Positions 9,075 to 18,500 of a DNA stretch of 24,079 bases are shown here, one piece after another. Made by a program: the position numbers and the translations under genes. Position 1 is the stretch's first letter; every line of letters begins with the position of its first letter. The stretch spans positions 1 to 24,079 of the forward strand of contig ATSW01013060.1 in assembly GCA_000444245.1 (NCBI GenBank). Direction: 5' to 3'. The DNA comes from Botryllus schlosseri (taxonomy: Eukaryota > Chordata > Ascidiacea > Stolidobranchia > Styelidae). Below the pieces are notes generated by a model that was given only the letters and a program-made list of their open reading frames with translations, did not search any database and had not been told where the DNA came from.

Positions 9075-9484
9075 ATCCCAGTTGTCTAATTAAACTATTA
9101 AGAGTGAGGTAATTTAATTCTAATCTAAGCAGTGATATGTTCCTATGCTCTTAATTAATTACGGGTTAATTTCTAGATTTTCCTGAAAATGATTCAGGAG
9201 AACTGTATAGTACGAAACGAGCCAAGCTTGCTGTACAGTAGGGGTGTTAAAAATGACTTTTTAGTCTCAAATTCTACTGGCTACTTGATAAAATTGTTAG
9301 ATTGTATCTGTAGCTTGCTGTACAGATATTTTCTATTCCCATGCTTACGAGAACGGACTATGATTTATTATAAACTGAACCTAATTTTTGATGCATAACT
9401 TTCTAGTTCGAAACTCAATTCAATTTTAAAGTTCGAATTCAGTAATTCTAATCTAATTTGGAAAATATGAAAATTATCTGGTTG
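9075..9484 (+). repeat. Family C copy 5, carrying an 87-bp insertion
   Basis: The core and right part are well preserved (ttttcctgaaaatgattcag, cgaaacgagccaagcttgct, hairpin ttcccatgcttacgagaacg, attcagtaattctaatct). It is interrupted after gtacag by an insertion described separately. Confidence 0.7.
9239..9325 (+). mobile_element. Small insertion with 14-bp direct duplication
   Basis: The perfect 14-mer agcttgctgtacag is present at 9225-9238 and 9312-9325. The 73 bp between begin TAGGGGTGTTAAAAATGAC, resembling a hAT-type end, but there is no matching inverted end. Other C copies have the 14-mer once. It could be a tiny transposed element, a hAT remnant or template-switch DNA. Confidence 0.55.
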
Positions 9485-9668
9485 TATATGTCTAAGAGTG
9501 CGCGGGAATGGCGGGAAACGGAAGACCCACGACCGCGAATTGTTTGGAATTTGTATCGATTGTGACGTAGGTAGTCGCAATTATTCCGTAATCAACGTTA
9601 ATTCATACTTTCAGTATTTCAGTATCACATCTCGGCACATTTACATCACACTATAAATAGAGCAGTAC

Positions 9669-9912
9669 TTCTGGTTCTAGTTGCGAATTTTGTACAGAGT
9701 AGTTCCAGCTATAGTTATAGTTGCAGATTCAAAAATGAGTAGTTCTAGTTCTAGTTCTAATTGCAAGTTTTGAAAAGTGAGTAGTTCTAGTTCTAGTTGC
9801 GGAATTTGAAAAATGAGCAGTTCTAGTTGCAAATTTTGGTAAAGAGAGTACCGTAGTTGTAGTTCTAGTTCTAAAAAAATGAATAGTTCTAGTTCTAGTT
9901 GTTGCAAATTTA
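9669..9912 (+). repeat. Family D minisatellite array 1
   Basis: About seven irregular units of 27-40 bp run gttctagttctagttgc, then a-ttttgaaaa-tgagta. Each holds one to three AGTTCT hexamers. The array is followed by gtcgtttgcacaagtct, a flank shared with other D arrays. The long minus-strand open frames across it are by-products of the repeat. Confidence 0.75.
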
Positions 9913-10412
9913 GTCGTTTGCACAAGTCTCGTAAGCGGGAAAAATAAATTTCACCCGTAAATTGTAAAATTGCCCCACAAAAATTCGTGGTGTACGTTTT
10001 TCCCTGATCGGTATTAAGTCACGGGTAAGGTGTGCGAACGATGCGCAACGTTAGCGCAGTAGACAAGCCCCACTATCAAAAGGTGAGAGAAATACAACGC
10101 CCGAGTTACGACTAGTTCGGAATAACACAATGCCTTTTTAAGAGCCTTGTATTGAGATGTTGAAGATATTCTGCGAGCCAACAAAACTGTCTCGGTTATC
10201 GCTGGGCAAACAATTTGCGATGCTGTTAAGAAAGTTCGGCCTTTGTGTTATTTACGGCCTTTTCCTTTATTTCGTGTCGTTTCAGCTGAAATAACCAAAG
10301 TCAATAGACGCGTGTGTGGAAGGCGGAGACTACGAGATATTAAAACGAGAATTCTAAATCGCGCACGATAATATGGGAGAAAATGTAAACCGGGAAAACA
10401 TTTTTTATCGGC
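9913..10412. other. Post-array flank, then unique DNA
   Basis: The first 50 bp (gtttgcacaagtct ... aaataaatttcacccgtaaa) match the flank after the D array at 11136. The remainder shows no gene and no repeat I can place. Confidence 0.4.
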
Positions 10413-10786
10413 TGATCATATTTATCGTTACCTAATTAACGCGTGCTGATCAGTCTTGCTCAGCTAGAACTAGAATCACTCACTATTAAAAATACGCAAC
10501 TAGAACTAAAGCTAATCACTTTCACAGCTAGGAACTAGAGCTAGAATTATTCACTTTTCAAAACTTTAAACTAGAACTACAACGATTCACTTTCCATGCC
10601 TCGGAACTAGAAATAGTCACTTTTCAAAATACGCAACTATAACTTGAACTATTCAAAGCTAGAAACCAGAACTAGAATTACTGACTTTGCAAAATCCGCG
10701 ACTAGAACCACAACTATTCCATTTTCAAAATTATCAACCACTAGCTATTGATCATATTTAGCGTTACCCAATTAACGCATTTTGAT
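10413..10786 (-). repeat. Family D array 2 (reverse) between 38-bp direct repeats
   Basis: Eight or so reverse-orientation D units (gcaactagaactagaactac ... cactttcaaaat) fill 10461-10745. They lie between direct repeats at 10413-10450 and 10749-10786, both starting tgatcatattta. These match at 33 of 38 positions. Confidence 0.7.
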
Positions 10787-10970
10787 ATCCTTGAGACAAT
10801 AAAGGTCATTCGACGCGCCTCAAGAACCATGCATTCCGACCCAAACTTGTTCAAAACAGACGTTATTTGCATCGCTTTATCAGCAGACTAATCAGAGACG
10901 AGAGAAAAGACTCGGTCCGCGAATCACAGCAATCACATTTAAAAACCGCATCGTAAATAAGGCACAAAAA

Positions 10971-11135
10971 TCTGCAACTATAACTATAGCTAGTTGCGGA
11001 TTTTGAAAAGTGAGTAGTTCTAGTTCTAGTTCTAATTGCAGATTTTGAAAAGTTAATTGTTCTATTTTTAGTTCTAATTGCGAGTTTTAATAAGTGAGTA
11101 CTTCTAGTTCGAGTTGCGCCTTTTGAAAATTGACC
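10971..11135 (+). repeat. Family D array 3 with an inverted first unit
   Basis: It starts with a reverse unit (aaatctgcaactataactat) abutting forward units (agctagttgcggattttgaa), making a near-palindrome at 10971-11010. Four more forward units follow. The shared flank gtttacacaggtctgcatag comes next. Confidence 0.7.
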
Positions 11136-11206
11136 AGTTTACACAGGTCTGCATAGCACAAAGCTAAACGCACGTTCGTGGAAATGAATTTCCCGTGAAA
11201 TCAAAC

Positions 11207-11326
11207 CACGGCATTGTCACAAAGTGCGACGACACAGGTATGGTCGAAAAAATACAAAATTGGCAATAATTATACTCTTCGCGGTCGCATAAAAGGTAGA
11301 TATTTGAACTTTCCGCGTCATTCACA
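11207..11326 (-). repeat. Family B copy 5, right part
   Basis: Reverse orientation: gcattgtcacaaagtgcgac, aggtatggtcgaaaaaatac, cggtcgcataaaaggtagat, atttgaactttccgcgtcat. Confidence 0.7.
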
Positions 11327-12189
11327 CTGCCAGGACGTCGTAAAGAGCGCTGATTGTAAAGCTACCGACGACAGGCAAAGAACCCACGAATTGCCAGTTG
11401 TGTAGCAACGAATGGTCAGGAGGCGGAACAAAAATTGTGCCCGCAGTATCATTTTGAGTAATCCGCGTGAAACACTTCGAAAATAATGACCGACCGCGAC
11501 CCATTCTCTCGTCGAGCAGCCCATCATTTTAGGATCAAGATCGGGGGTGTCCTACTCCCGGGCGACGCCATCGAAACCAACTACGCTGTGATTTACCCGG
11601 GTGTAGCGAATCGTTTAGTTGTGGTTAAATTTCGTGAAGTTACTATTTCTCCGGGCGAGAGCTCTCGATAACAAGGTGATTGTAAACTCGCCATTGTGAC
11701 GTAACCGAACGGTCATCCATTTGAGTTCATCAAATGTTACACAGCGACAGAACAAAGAACAAGTCCACGCCGTAATCAACTCACTAACGCCCGTCACCGT
11801 TAGCTACAAAGTATCGCTCACCAATGGTGACCAAACCATACTAGGTATTTCAAAAGCAAGCAATCAGAAAAGCAATACACGCCGCCACTAAACAACCCAT
11901 TTACGCTGTAGCTATGGCTATCACCTTCCAAAGGTAATAGCGCGATTACTTTGATACAATGGAACATTTCAAACAACTTGTTAGGCTTGTAAAGTCGCAT
12001 CGCAACGCCGAAATGGGGCTTTGAAAATAATTTGAGAGTAACTAAGGCGTGCAACGTAGGCCGGTGGAATGCAATTAGCTGGGAATGATTTAAACTACCA
12101 CGAAGTTTCTCTTAAATTTTACGGACATGGCGAACACTTACGATAATATGCAAAATCTGTTTCTGAATTGAATCTCTACTTGCGTAACT
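11327..12189. other. Unique intron DNA, the longest repeat-free stretch
   Basis: There are open frames of 60-78 codons on both strands (for example 11486-11671, + and 11818-12054, -). None has a recognised domain or splice signals in the right phase for the host gene. The length without repeats makes it a good candidate for conserved control DNA. Confidence 0.4.
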
Positions 12190-12300
12190 TTAGTTAGTTA
12201 GTTGCAGATTTTAAAAGGTCGTTAGTTGTAGTTCTAGTTGGGAGTATTGTAAAGCGAGTAGTTCTAGTTACGCATTTTTAAAATCAAGTAGTTTGCATAG
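12190..12300 (+). repeat. Family D array 4, short
   Basis: Three decayed units (gttagttgcagattttaaaa, gttctagttgggagtattg, gttctagttacgcattttta) followed by the family flank gtttgcatagtct. Confidence 0.6.
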
Positions 12301-12645
12301 TCTGGATTACGCGTGAAAGTTGCGGCAATTACAAACGTTTGACACCCGACAAACTCGCACGCGCGAGTTCTAAAAATATCTCTACGACTCAAACGATGAA
12401 ACGCAGTGTCTTGAGAGAACGATAAGTCATCCCTTGGCAGGTTTAAGTTGATGCCAGCGTTCGGAAACGATTGGACGCTAATCGGTGCAATTTTTGTCCA
12501 GCCGACATTCGATCAGATATTTCGGGCCAAAATAGTACCTGACACTAGTTATATTTAGCAACGCGCGTAATATCTATGTTTGGAACGATACCACGAATAA
12601 GTCTAGCAGGTACCAAGTCCGAAAATGAGGATTAGGATTACCATC
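12301..12645. other. Unique intron DNA
   Basis: No gene or repeat is recognised beyond the end of the D flank. Confidence 0.35.
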
Positions 12646-12917
12646 GAGGATAATAGTTTAGATACAATTTTCCACTGTGGAAGGCTGTAAACCCAGATTG
12701 ACCGTATCCCACCATACGAAGCACGTAGTAAAAAGCTGCCCTGGTTAGTGGAAATGATACACGTGTGAATATCAATCCACAATATTGTCACGTAACGCAA
12801 TGAAATAGGTATGGTCGAAAAAAATATCAAATTATATTGAATGTGATGTAGAAAAGGCATTACATTCTTTGTGGACGCATAAAAGGTACATATTTGAACT
12901 TGACGCCTCATTCATAC
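12646..12917 (-). repeat. Family B copy 6, near full length
   Basis: Reverse orientation, covering almost all landmarks in order: ttttccactgtggaaggctg, accatacgaagcacgtagta, gttagtggaaatgatac, cacaatattgtcacgtaacg, aggtatggtcgaaaaaaata, ttgaatgtgatgtag, gacgcataaaaggtacatat. The 102-codon minus frame across it is a by-product, since other B copies are closed. Confidence 0.75.
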
Positions 12918-13467
12918 CGATATGACGACCTCTAATATTCTCTTCAAAATCGAACAATATAACTAAATATATTCTGACAAACGTATCGGCACGCTACAAG
13001 ATAAAGCACCGAGCAGATTTTTGTCGTTGATAAACCGCAAGTTACATGAAAAATTTACGACCGAAACACGGAGAAAGGCGCAGTTCTCCGACAGCTCTAA
13101 ATATCACGAAAAGGTCGAACGAAAACTTGATATCTCCGCATCCAGCGAGTCAAGTCACGAATTTCCCAGATACATCGCCTTCATAACGAGCCGTTCGATT
13201 GTCAGAAGAGAATTGACTGTCGCGGGACCGTAAGAACCGATTTCCGATTTTATGATCGACTAACGCGATTAGCAGCCGGAACTAATCGGCTGTTGGTGGG
13301 TGGACGCGATCAGTGACGACACGATCGATACGACACGCGTTTGCGGGATAAGCGGTATTGATGTGATTGATTGATCGGGGCTTTTGTGGTTTTGACAGAT
13401 TCGTACACCCAGTATATCATTAACTACAATTGCTTGTCAATTTTAGACATCACCAGATCCTGATATA
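12918..13467. other. Unique intron DNA
   Basis: A 70-codon plus frame (13021-13233) is rich in Ser, Arg and Lys, with no domain and no family match. No exon of the TCF gene is seen on the minus strand. Confidence 0.35.
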
Positions 13468-13687
13468 GGATTTTCGAGCCGATACCGATAATCACTAGCA
13501 CCTTTGCCGATACATTTAGCCGATATTCACAAAATATGACGTCTAGCTTATGGTGCATTTACAAAACTTCAGACCATTGATATCAACAGCTTGACAGTAA
13601 TCTCTAGCCTCGGACATAAAATCTACTAGAAAGGCTACATCTAAACACTTGAAAGCTATAAGAATTAGAGAAACATATCAATATTCT
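13468..13687 (+). repeat. Family G copy 1
   Basis: It shares ggattttcgagccgatacc, gtctagctta/gtgtagcttg, ttacaaaactt/tccaaaactt, aacagctt-acagt, ctactagaaaggct and atcaatattc with 19664-19863, in the same order. Probably a DNA element; superfamily unknown. Confidence 0.6.
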
Positions 13688-13693
13688 CTTTCG

Positions 13694-13973
13694 TGCGACA
13701 GCAAAGGATACAAAGCCAGCTCTGCATCACATTATTTTTTCGAGCATATACAGACAGTACCTATTTAATTGCACTTTGTGACAATGCCGTGGGTCGATCG
13801 CGACTTCACATGTCATTTCTAGTAACGTGCGTATCTTTGTACTACATATTTCGTATGCTGCGATATGACCAATCAAAGTTGCGGTCTTTCACAGTGGAAA
13901 ATAGCATCAAAACTATAATTCTCGCTCATAAATCTACTCTTTAATGACAAAGAGAGTGTTAATTCAGTTCTCG
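13694..13973 (+). repeat. Family B copy 7, near full length
   Basis: Forward: gcatcacattattttttcga, tttaattgcactttgtgaca, ccgtgggtcgatcgcgactt, catttctagtaacgtgcgta, atttcgtatgctgcgata, ttcacagtggaaaatagca, ending attcagttctcg. It starts within 10 bp of the G copy. Confidence 0.75.
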
Positions 13974-14378
13974 TTTTATCGAACCCACGGATAAATTCGA
14001 CATTTACCGTTCGCACGGACTGTTGACAAGTCATCCATTGGGAATCGCACGCGACGCCGAGACCAAGATTTGTAATACAACAACTACTACGAGCCCGTAT
14101 TAATCATCAAACCATACAGAAAGTCTACGCATCTTTATCGACTGCTTGTAAGTAATAAATATGTTTACCGAGCCGTTAATCATACCACGCGATGAAAATT
14201 CGCTCTGACACGGCACCTCAAAGCGACCGACTCATTGGACGTAATGAGCCCGGTGCGGTTAGTCACTCGGAAAACGGACTTAGATAAGAACGCGGCTGAT
14301 TTCGGTGGAATACTTCATTTTTAGGACAATATGAATCGACCGAAATTCTCGCTTAAAATCATCGCCTAAATGCCTGAT
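13974..14378. other. Unique intron DNA
   Basis: No gene or repeat recognised. Confidence 0.35.
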
Positions 14379-14418
14379 AAATGAGTAGTTCTAGTTCTAG
14401 TTGGGCATTTTGAAAATT
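14379..14418 (+). repeat. Family D, single unit
   Basis: One unit, tgagtagttctagttctagt then tgggcattttgaaaa, followed by a weak form of the D flank. Confidence 0.55.
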
Positions 14419-14830
14419 CATCAAGTCAAACCCATATACCATCGGCGATGCTACGGCGCTACGCGTTAAAACGACGCGATACAAGACCTATCCGCTCAAC
14501 GAAGCTCCACTTAACCAGGCACTATGTAAACACGTAATTGATGTCCTAGATAGCGGCCGGTTGTGAATTAATCCAGCATATCGCGAACAGCTCGGAACAT
14601 CCCGTCACGGTTGAGCGAGGTAATCTCAAACGCTTGTTTGACAACAATGGAGAAAAGCAATACGGTTGGAAGTCGGTCGCCATCAAAATTGTTGTAAATG
14701 TCAGAACCTTGTTGTCTAGCACGAGAAACGTCCAAAAAATACACTCACGAATCACGATCGGTAGTAGAATATATAATTCAAATCAGCGTAGAGATCGCAC
14801 CAAATAAACACACTCTATTCCTTTGGGATA
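14419..14830. other. Unique intron DNA
   Basis: Short minus frame 14546-14755 without a domain. Nothing else seen. Confidence 0.35.
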
Positions 14831-14945
14831 ACAATGTTCGTTTGAAATCAGTACTAGTTGATGACGATTACCACTGACGAGTGTCAGCCGAAAATATTGG
14901 GATTTATTTCAGTATCAATATACTATTCAATTGTATATTGAAGTT
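14831..14945 (+). repeat. Family A, right arm
   Basis: One arm, tagttgatgacgattacca to gtatattgaagttt, with ctgacgagtgtcagccga and actattcaattgtatattga intact. Confidence 0.7.
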
Positions 14946-15132
14946 TCTTAACTCTAAAGTATCTTCCTGTGGGAATACGCGCATTAGACACGTCTATTCA
15001 CGATTACAGTATGTAAAGAGATTTGGAACGAGACAGATAACCAACTTACGAGTCCGTGAATACAACAACGTAGACGTAGGTAAACCTGGCAAGCCTCGTT
15101 ACCAGTAGGCTAGAATTGGACAATGAGATCTT

Positions 15133-15490
15133 TTTTAGCTTCACAGATATTTGCCATTCTCGTGCTCACGAGGATGAAATATAATTTGATATTAACGGAT
15201 AACGGAGCTCGATTTAATGTCCTAGATTTTGCGAATTCAGCAATTCTAATTCTAATCTAATTTGGAACAACTGCGTAGCTATAATTCTAATTTTTGATAT
15301 AATTTGGAAATAACTGTGTAGCTATCATTCTTATTTTAATCTAATTTGGAAAAAAATTGTAGCTGCAAGTCTAATTTTAATCGAATTTTGAAGAACTGAC
15401 TATAATTCGAATTTCAATCTAATTCGGATATAACTGTGTCGTTGTAATTCTAAGTTTAATCTAATTCGGAAAGCCTGAAAATTTTCTGGT
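15133..15490 (+). repeat. Family C copy 6 with six-unit tandem tail
   Basis: It starts at the hairpin (cattctcgtgctcacgagga), then attcagcaattctaattct. About six tail units of roughly 42 bp follow, each aattYggaa-aactgtgtagct followed by ataattctaattttaatct. This is the clearest tail array in the window. Confidence 0.75.
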
Positions 15491-15506
15491 TACCCAAGTT
15501 TGGTCG

Positions 15507-15612
15507 AGGCTCATAAGCACGAGAATGGCAAATGCCCGTACACCAAGCTGGGCACGCTTTGCGCAATACAGTTCTGTAGGGCAACCGAAAATTGGATTTG
15601 AATTAAAATGAA
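15507..15612 (-). repeat. Family C, reverse partial copy
   Basis: Reverse orientation: ctcataagcacgagaatggc, aaatgcccgtacaccaagct, cagttctgtagggcaacc, attaaaatgaacc. It lies head-on to copy 6. Confidence 0.65.
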
Positions 15613-16033
15613 CCTCAAAAAAAAGCATGTCTCTGAAGAGACAACTAGTACCAACTCAGTACTGTCGCGTGGCCAGCAGCTACTACAAGGAGGGGCTGTA
15701 AACTTTATACTGTGACAGTAGTAGTATCCACTGGGCGGTTTGCTCGAGTTACGACACAGCGGTGTCAAGTCACCGATCCATAAGCAAAAGATTTTAAATT
15801 CTCCACCGAACACTCTCGACAAGTGGCGATTGTATGAAAAGTCTCAAATTACTCGCCCGGATCGTGTTGCCCGCCCGTGAAAAGAAATGGGCAGCTTCGT
15901 TCTATTTAGTACATGGGAAAGATCACACGAGTATAGTCAGAGATACATGTCTTATCAACACCAGCACTAAGCAAATATCGAGTGTCGGTAACATTCGTCA
16001 ACAAAATTTGCCCAGTACAGTACACGAACGGAG
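15613..16033. other. Unique intron DNA
   Basis: Two open frames (15511-15822, - and 15834-16082, +) flank each other here; neither shows a domain, and each runs into a repeat. Confidence 0.35.
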
Positions 16034-16677
16034 ATTGCCAATTTGTAGCGATACTAAAACGATGACATCATCAAGTATGTAGGGTTGCATTCAAAACAAA
16101 TGGCGTTTTAAAATACTATGTCTAAACATGTTTTAAACAGCGTTTTACAATATGCCCTTTAAAAAAAGAATTTTTTCAAACGTTGTATAATTATGCCATA
16201 ATTGTTTAAACACTTTAAAAATAACATTTATGTAGGATGAGCATACGGACGATTTGCGTCCATTATAGTCGACAAATACGATATGGAGTGGCTGGAACCC
16301 TCGAAATCGTCGTCGGTTCCACAGTTATAGCATGTGTTGCAGATCATTGGTGCGGAATCGGTGTTCTGATGATAATGATATCTGGCGACCGTAAAAATGC
16401 TGCATTTTTGGTCTGTTTATGACGGGGGCGGAAGCCTTTTTTCGTCGTCGGAGCCATAATTAACCCACATTTACAATTTTTAATTGATTTTGTTTTAAAT
16501 GCAGCCCTACAAATGTGTCATTTCCAGTAACGTGCGTAGCTTTGCATTTCATGTTTCGTATGCTGCGACACGACGAACTGAGGTCTATAGCCTTCAATAG
16601 CGGTAAATAGTATCGAAACTATAATTATCATAGATAAATTAACTCGAGTGGCAACGAGCGTATTATTTCAGTACTTG
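16034..16677 (+). repeat. Family B copy 8, split by a hAT-like insertion
   Basis: The left piece (16034-16079) is a diverged match to the block ttgcactttgtgacaatgc through cttcacaaatatg. The right piece (16510-16677) resumes exactly there: tcatttccagtaacgtgcgt, atgtttcgtatgctgcgac, ttattatttcagtacttgg-like end. Confidence 0.65.
16080..16509. mobile_element. hAT-like non-autonomous DNA transposon, 430 bp
   Basis: The ends are inverted repeats: TAGGGTTGCATTCAAAACAA at left and, as reverse complement at right, TAGGGCTGCATTTAAAACAA. The first 21 bases differ at two positions. Flanking 8-mers are caagtatg (16072-16079) and caaatgtg (16510-16517). The matching uninterrupted site in the B copy at 21128-21404 reads caaatatg, so each flank carries one change. 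TAGGG-type ends plus 8-bp duplications are typical of hAT elements. No transposase is encoded; a 61-codon frame (16237-16422) shows no domain. Internally tcgtcgtcgg recurs at about 16308 and 16442. Confidence 0.72.
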
Positions 16678-17220
16678 GAAAAATCTTTCTTACTTAATTA
16701 ATATCGAATCATTGTCCCCAGCCCTGGACGACAACGACAGTTGTGCTATCGCCAGGCTCTTGTGACTCTACAAAACGAGTGTACCGGCACACGGGACAGT
16801 AATTAACCACATCCGTCACCGGACATTTTTAACGTAGATAAGGCTAGATTTAGTTACTCCCTCTACTCAATGCGTGTTTAAACACCCGATAATTTACAAA
16901 CAACTATCGATACAATGTCAAAACAGTGTCTCCATTCACATCTTTGTCGCACCTCCGCTCATATTCTCGGAGCGACGCGACACTATCCTTGCGATAGGAA
17001 ATGAGTATAGAGTCCGTTGTTTATCTTATGCGGGAACAGTCGAGCTGACATTGGGAGACTTCACCGCCACGGGCAGGCGTTTTGACTCACGTAGAGTCAC
17101 GAGTTGGCGAATGTGGCGTTCAGCCTTTGTATATCATGTTACCTGAATATATTTACGAAAATCCTACCTATTTACAGTGTCACTCGTGATTTTGCGTTAG
17201 AAGCGCGTCTTTCCGGTACA
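16678..17220. other. Unique intron DNA
   Basis: The 90-codon plus frame (16874-17146) has no recognised domain. No repeats. Confidence 0.35.
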
Positions 17221-17310
17221 AACTTCAATATACAATTGAATATAAACCCCGAATATTTTCGGTTGACACTCGTTCGGTTCAATTCGCTACTAGTTGCTGA
17301 CGATGGCTAT
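17221..17310 (-). repeat. Family A, left arm plus loop
   Basis: It runs aacttcaatatacaattgaa, ccccgaatattttcggttga, cactcgt, then the loop sequence ttcaattcgctactagttgc / tgacgat. The right arm is missing. Confidence 0.7.
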
Positions 17311-17851
17311 ATTTTGGCTGCAGAGATCTGCCCAAAACGAATCGATTTGTGATGTAACAAAAGTGCCCTCAATTTCCAACATGGCGTCGACTAGACTCAC
17401 AGACTGCCGGTAGCTGGTCATTATCAGAAACGAACATGACCCGTATCAATATCGTATATTGTTACGTTACCAACGCGTTATAAACGCCATATCGAAAGCA
17501 TGAATAAAGTCGCCAGTCTCGTGAGTCATTTACAACAGCCCATCGCATGTACTTAGCAGCAAAAGTGGTTATTAAGCAGGATAACAGGGCTTATTACTGT
17601 ATTTACGACTCGCCTTACATCTCACAATCACGGTAGCGCTAAGCGGTTATTATGCAGCGTAACAGGCCAAAATTGAATCAGAATGCTGAGCGATCCAGAA
17701 CGCCCGCGGGCTATGGCGTACAGGTAACGATAAGCGATAATATTGCTGATAAGAACGAACGGTAGCCGCGCACGATAAGGATCGACCCGCGCACGAACCT
17801 ACGAACACGAAATTTGTCGCACCAAATATGACGCGTTTTATTTCCAGACGT
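17311..17851. other. Unique intron DNA with a short direct repeat pair
   Basis: agtggttattaagcagg (17564-17589 block) recurs as agcggttattatgcagc (17642-17667 block), 21 of 26 positions equal and 78 bp apart. No gene recognised. Confidence 0.45.
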
Positions 17852-17947
17852 AACTTCAATATACAATTGGATGCCATATTCGTATTGAAATAAACCCAAA
17901 TATTTTTGGCTGGCAGGGGTAGCAAGATTATTAATAAAATCACCAAA
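17852..17947 (-). repeat. Family A, left arm
   Basis: aacttcaatatacaattgga, catattcgtattgaaataaa, cccaaatatttttggctg, ending at the family's outer gattttattaataatct in reverse complement. Confidence 0.7.
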
Positions 17948-18005
17948 TCACTGTGTCATGGTATATTCACTATTCACTATTAGAAGAGGTTCTTGAAGGT
18001 ACAGA

Positions 18006-18106
18006 GCTTCACTATACATTTGAATATTTATTCATATTGTAACAAACCCGAATATTTTCGGCTGAAACTCGTCGGGGGGTAATCGTTTTATATAATTGTT
18101 GTAGCA
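18006..18106 (-). repeat. Family A, left arm
   Basis: gcttcactatacatttgaat, ttcatattgtaacaaacccg, aatattttcggctgaaactc, gggggtaatcgttttat. Confidence 0.7.
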
Positions 18107-18133
18107 GTCAAAAATTTTGGATTTGAAAAAATA

Positions 18134-18190
18134 GTATTTACGGTGGCAGATTCTCAAGTTATAGCTTATAGATCTACCCACCGTAAATAC
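18134..18190. repeat. Perfect 13-bp inverted repeat hairpin
   Basis: GTATTTACGGTGG (18134-18146) pairs perfectly with CCACCGTAAATAC (18178-18190) across a 31-nt loop, with imperfect pairing continuing inward. It lies between an A arm and an E copy and belongs to neither. Confidence 0.65.
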
Positions 18191-18199
18191 AGTGATTAG

Positions 18200-18500
18200 A
18201 ATTCCTAAATTTTGCACCTAAATAACTTCGCTTCTACGGGTTGGAATTGAGCCAAATTTGCAGTGCATTGTTTTTGAAGACAACCTAACAATTTCACGGG
18301 GAAGTCAGGAAAATTTTAAAAAAATGTTACATATATATATAATAAATAAATCATAACTGTTTTCTTATATGGCAATTCTTCTATAGGTTGGAATTGAGCC
18401 AAGATTGGTGTGCAGCGTTTTTATAGGTAACCTAGCCATTTTATCAAGTAGCCAGTAAAATTTGAAAAAAAACCTTACTTTTGAACAATCCTAGTGTTCA
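18200..18500 (+). repeat. Family E, two tandem units
   Basis: ttggaattgagccaaatttg and ttggaattgagccaagattg, each followed by cagtgcattg/tgtgcagcg-tttttt, then the A-run and gaacaatcctagtgttc, as in the other two copies. An (at)n stretch lies near 18332. Confidence 0.65.

Noticed and set aside
9677-9925. Leu/Glu-rich and Thr/Arg-rich minus-strand frames.
   Set aside because: They are translations of the AGTTCT minisatellite.
12603-12911. 102-codon minus-strand open frame.
   Set aside because: It lies almost wholly in a family B repeat whose other copies are not open in this frame.
15040-15110. Minus-strand exon candidate between attctag and gtaagt reading around GNEACQVYL.
   Set aside because: The acceptor is weak and no frame matches the TCF family.
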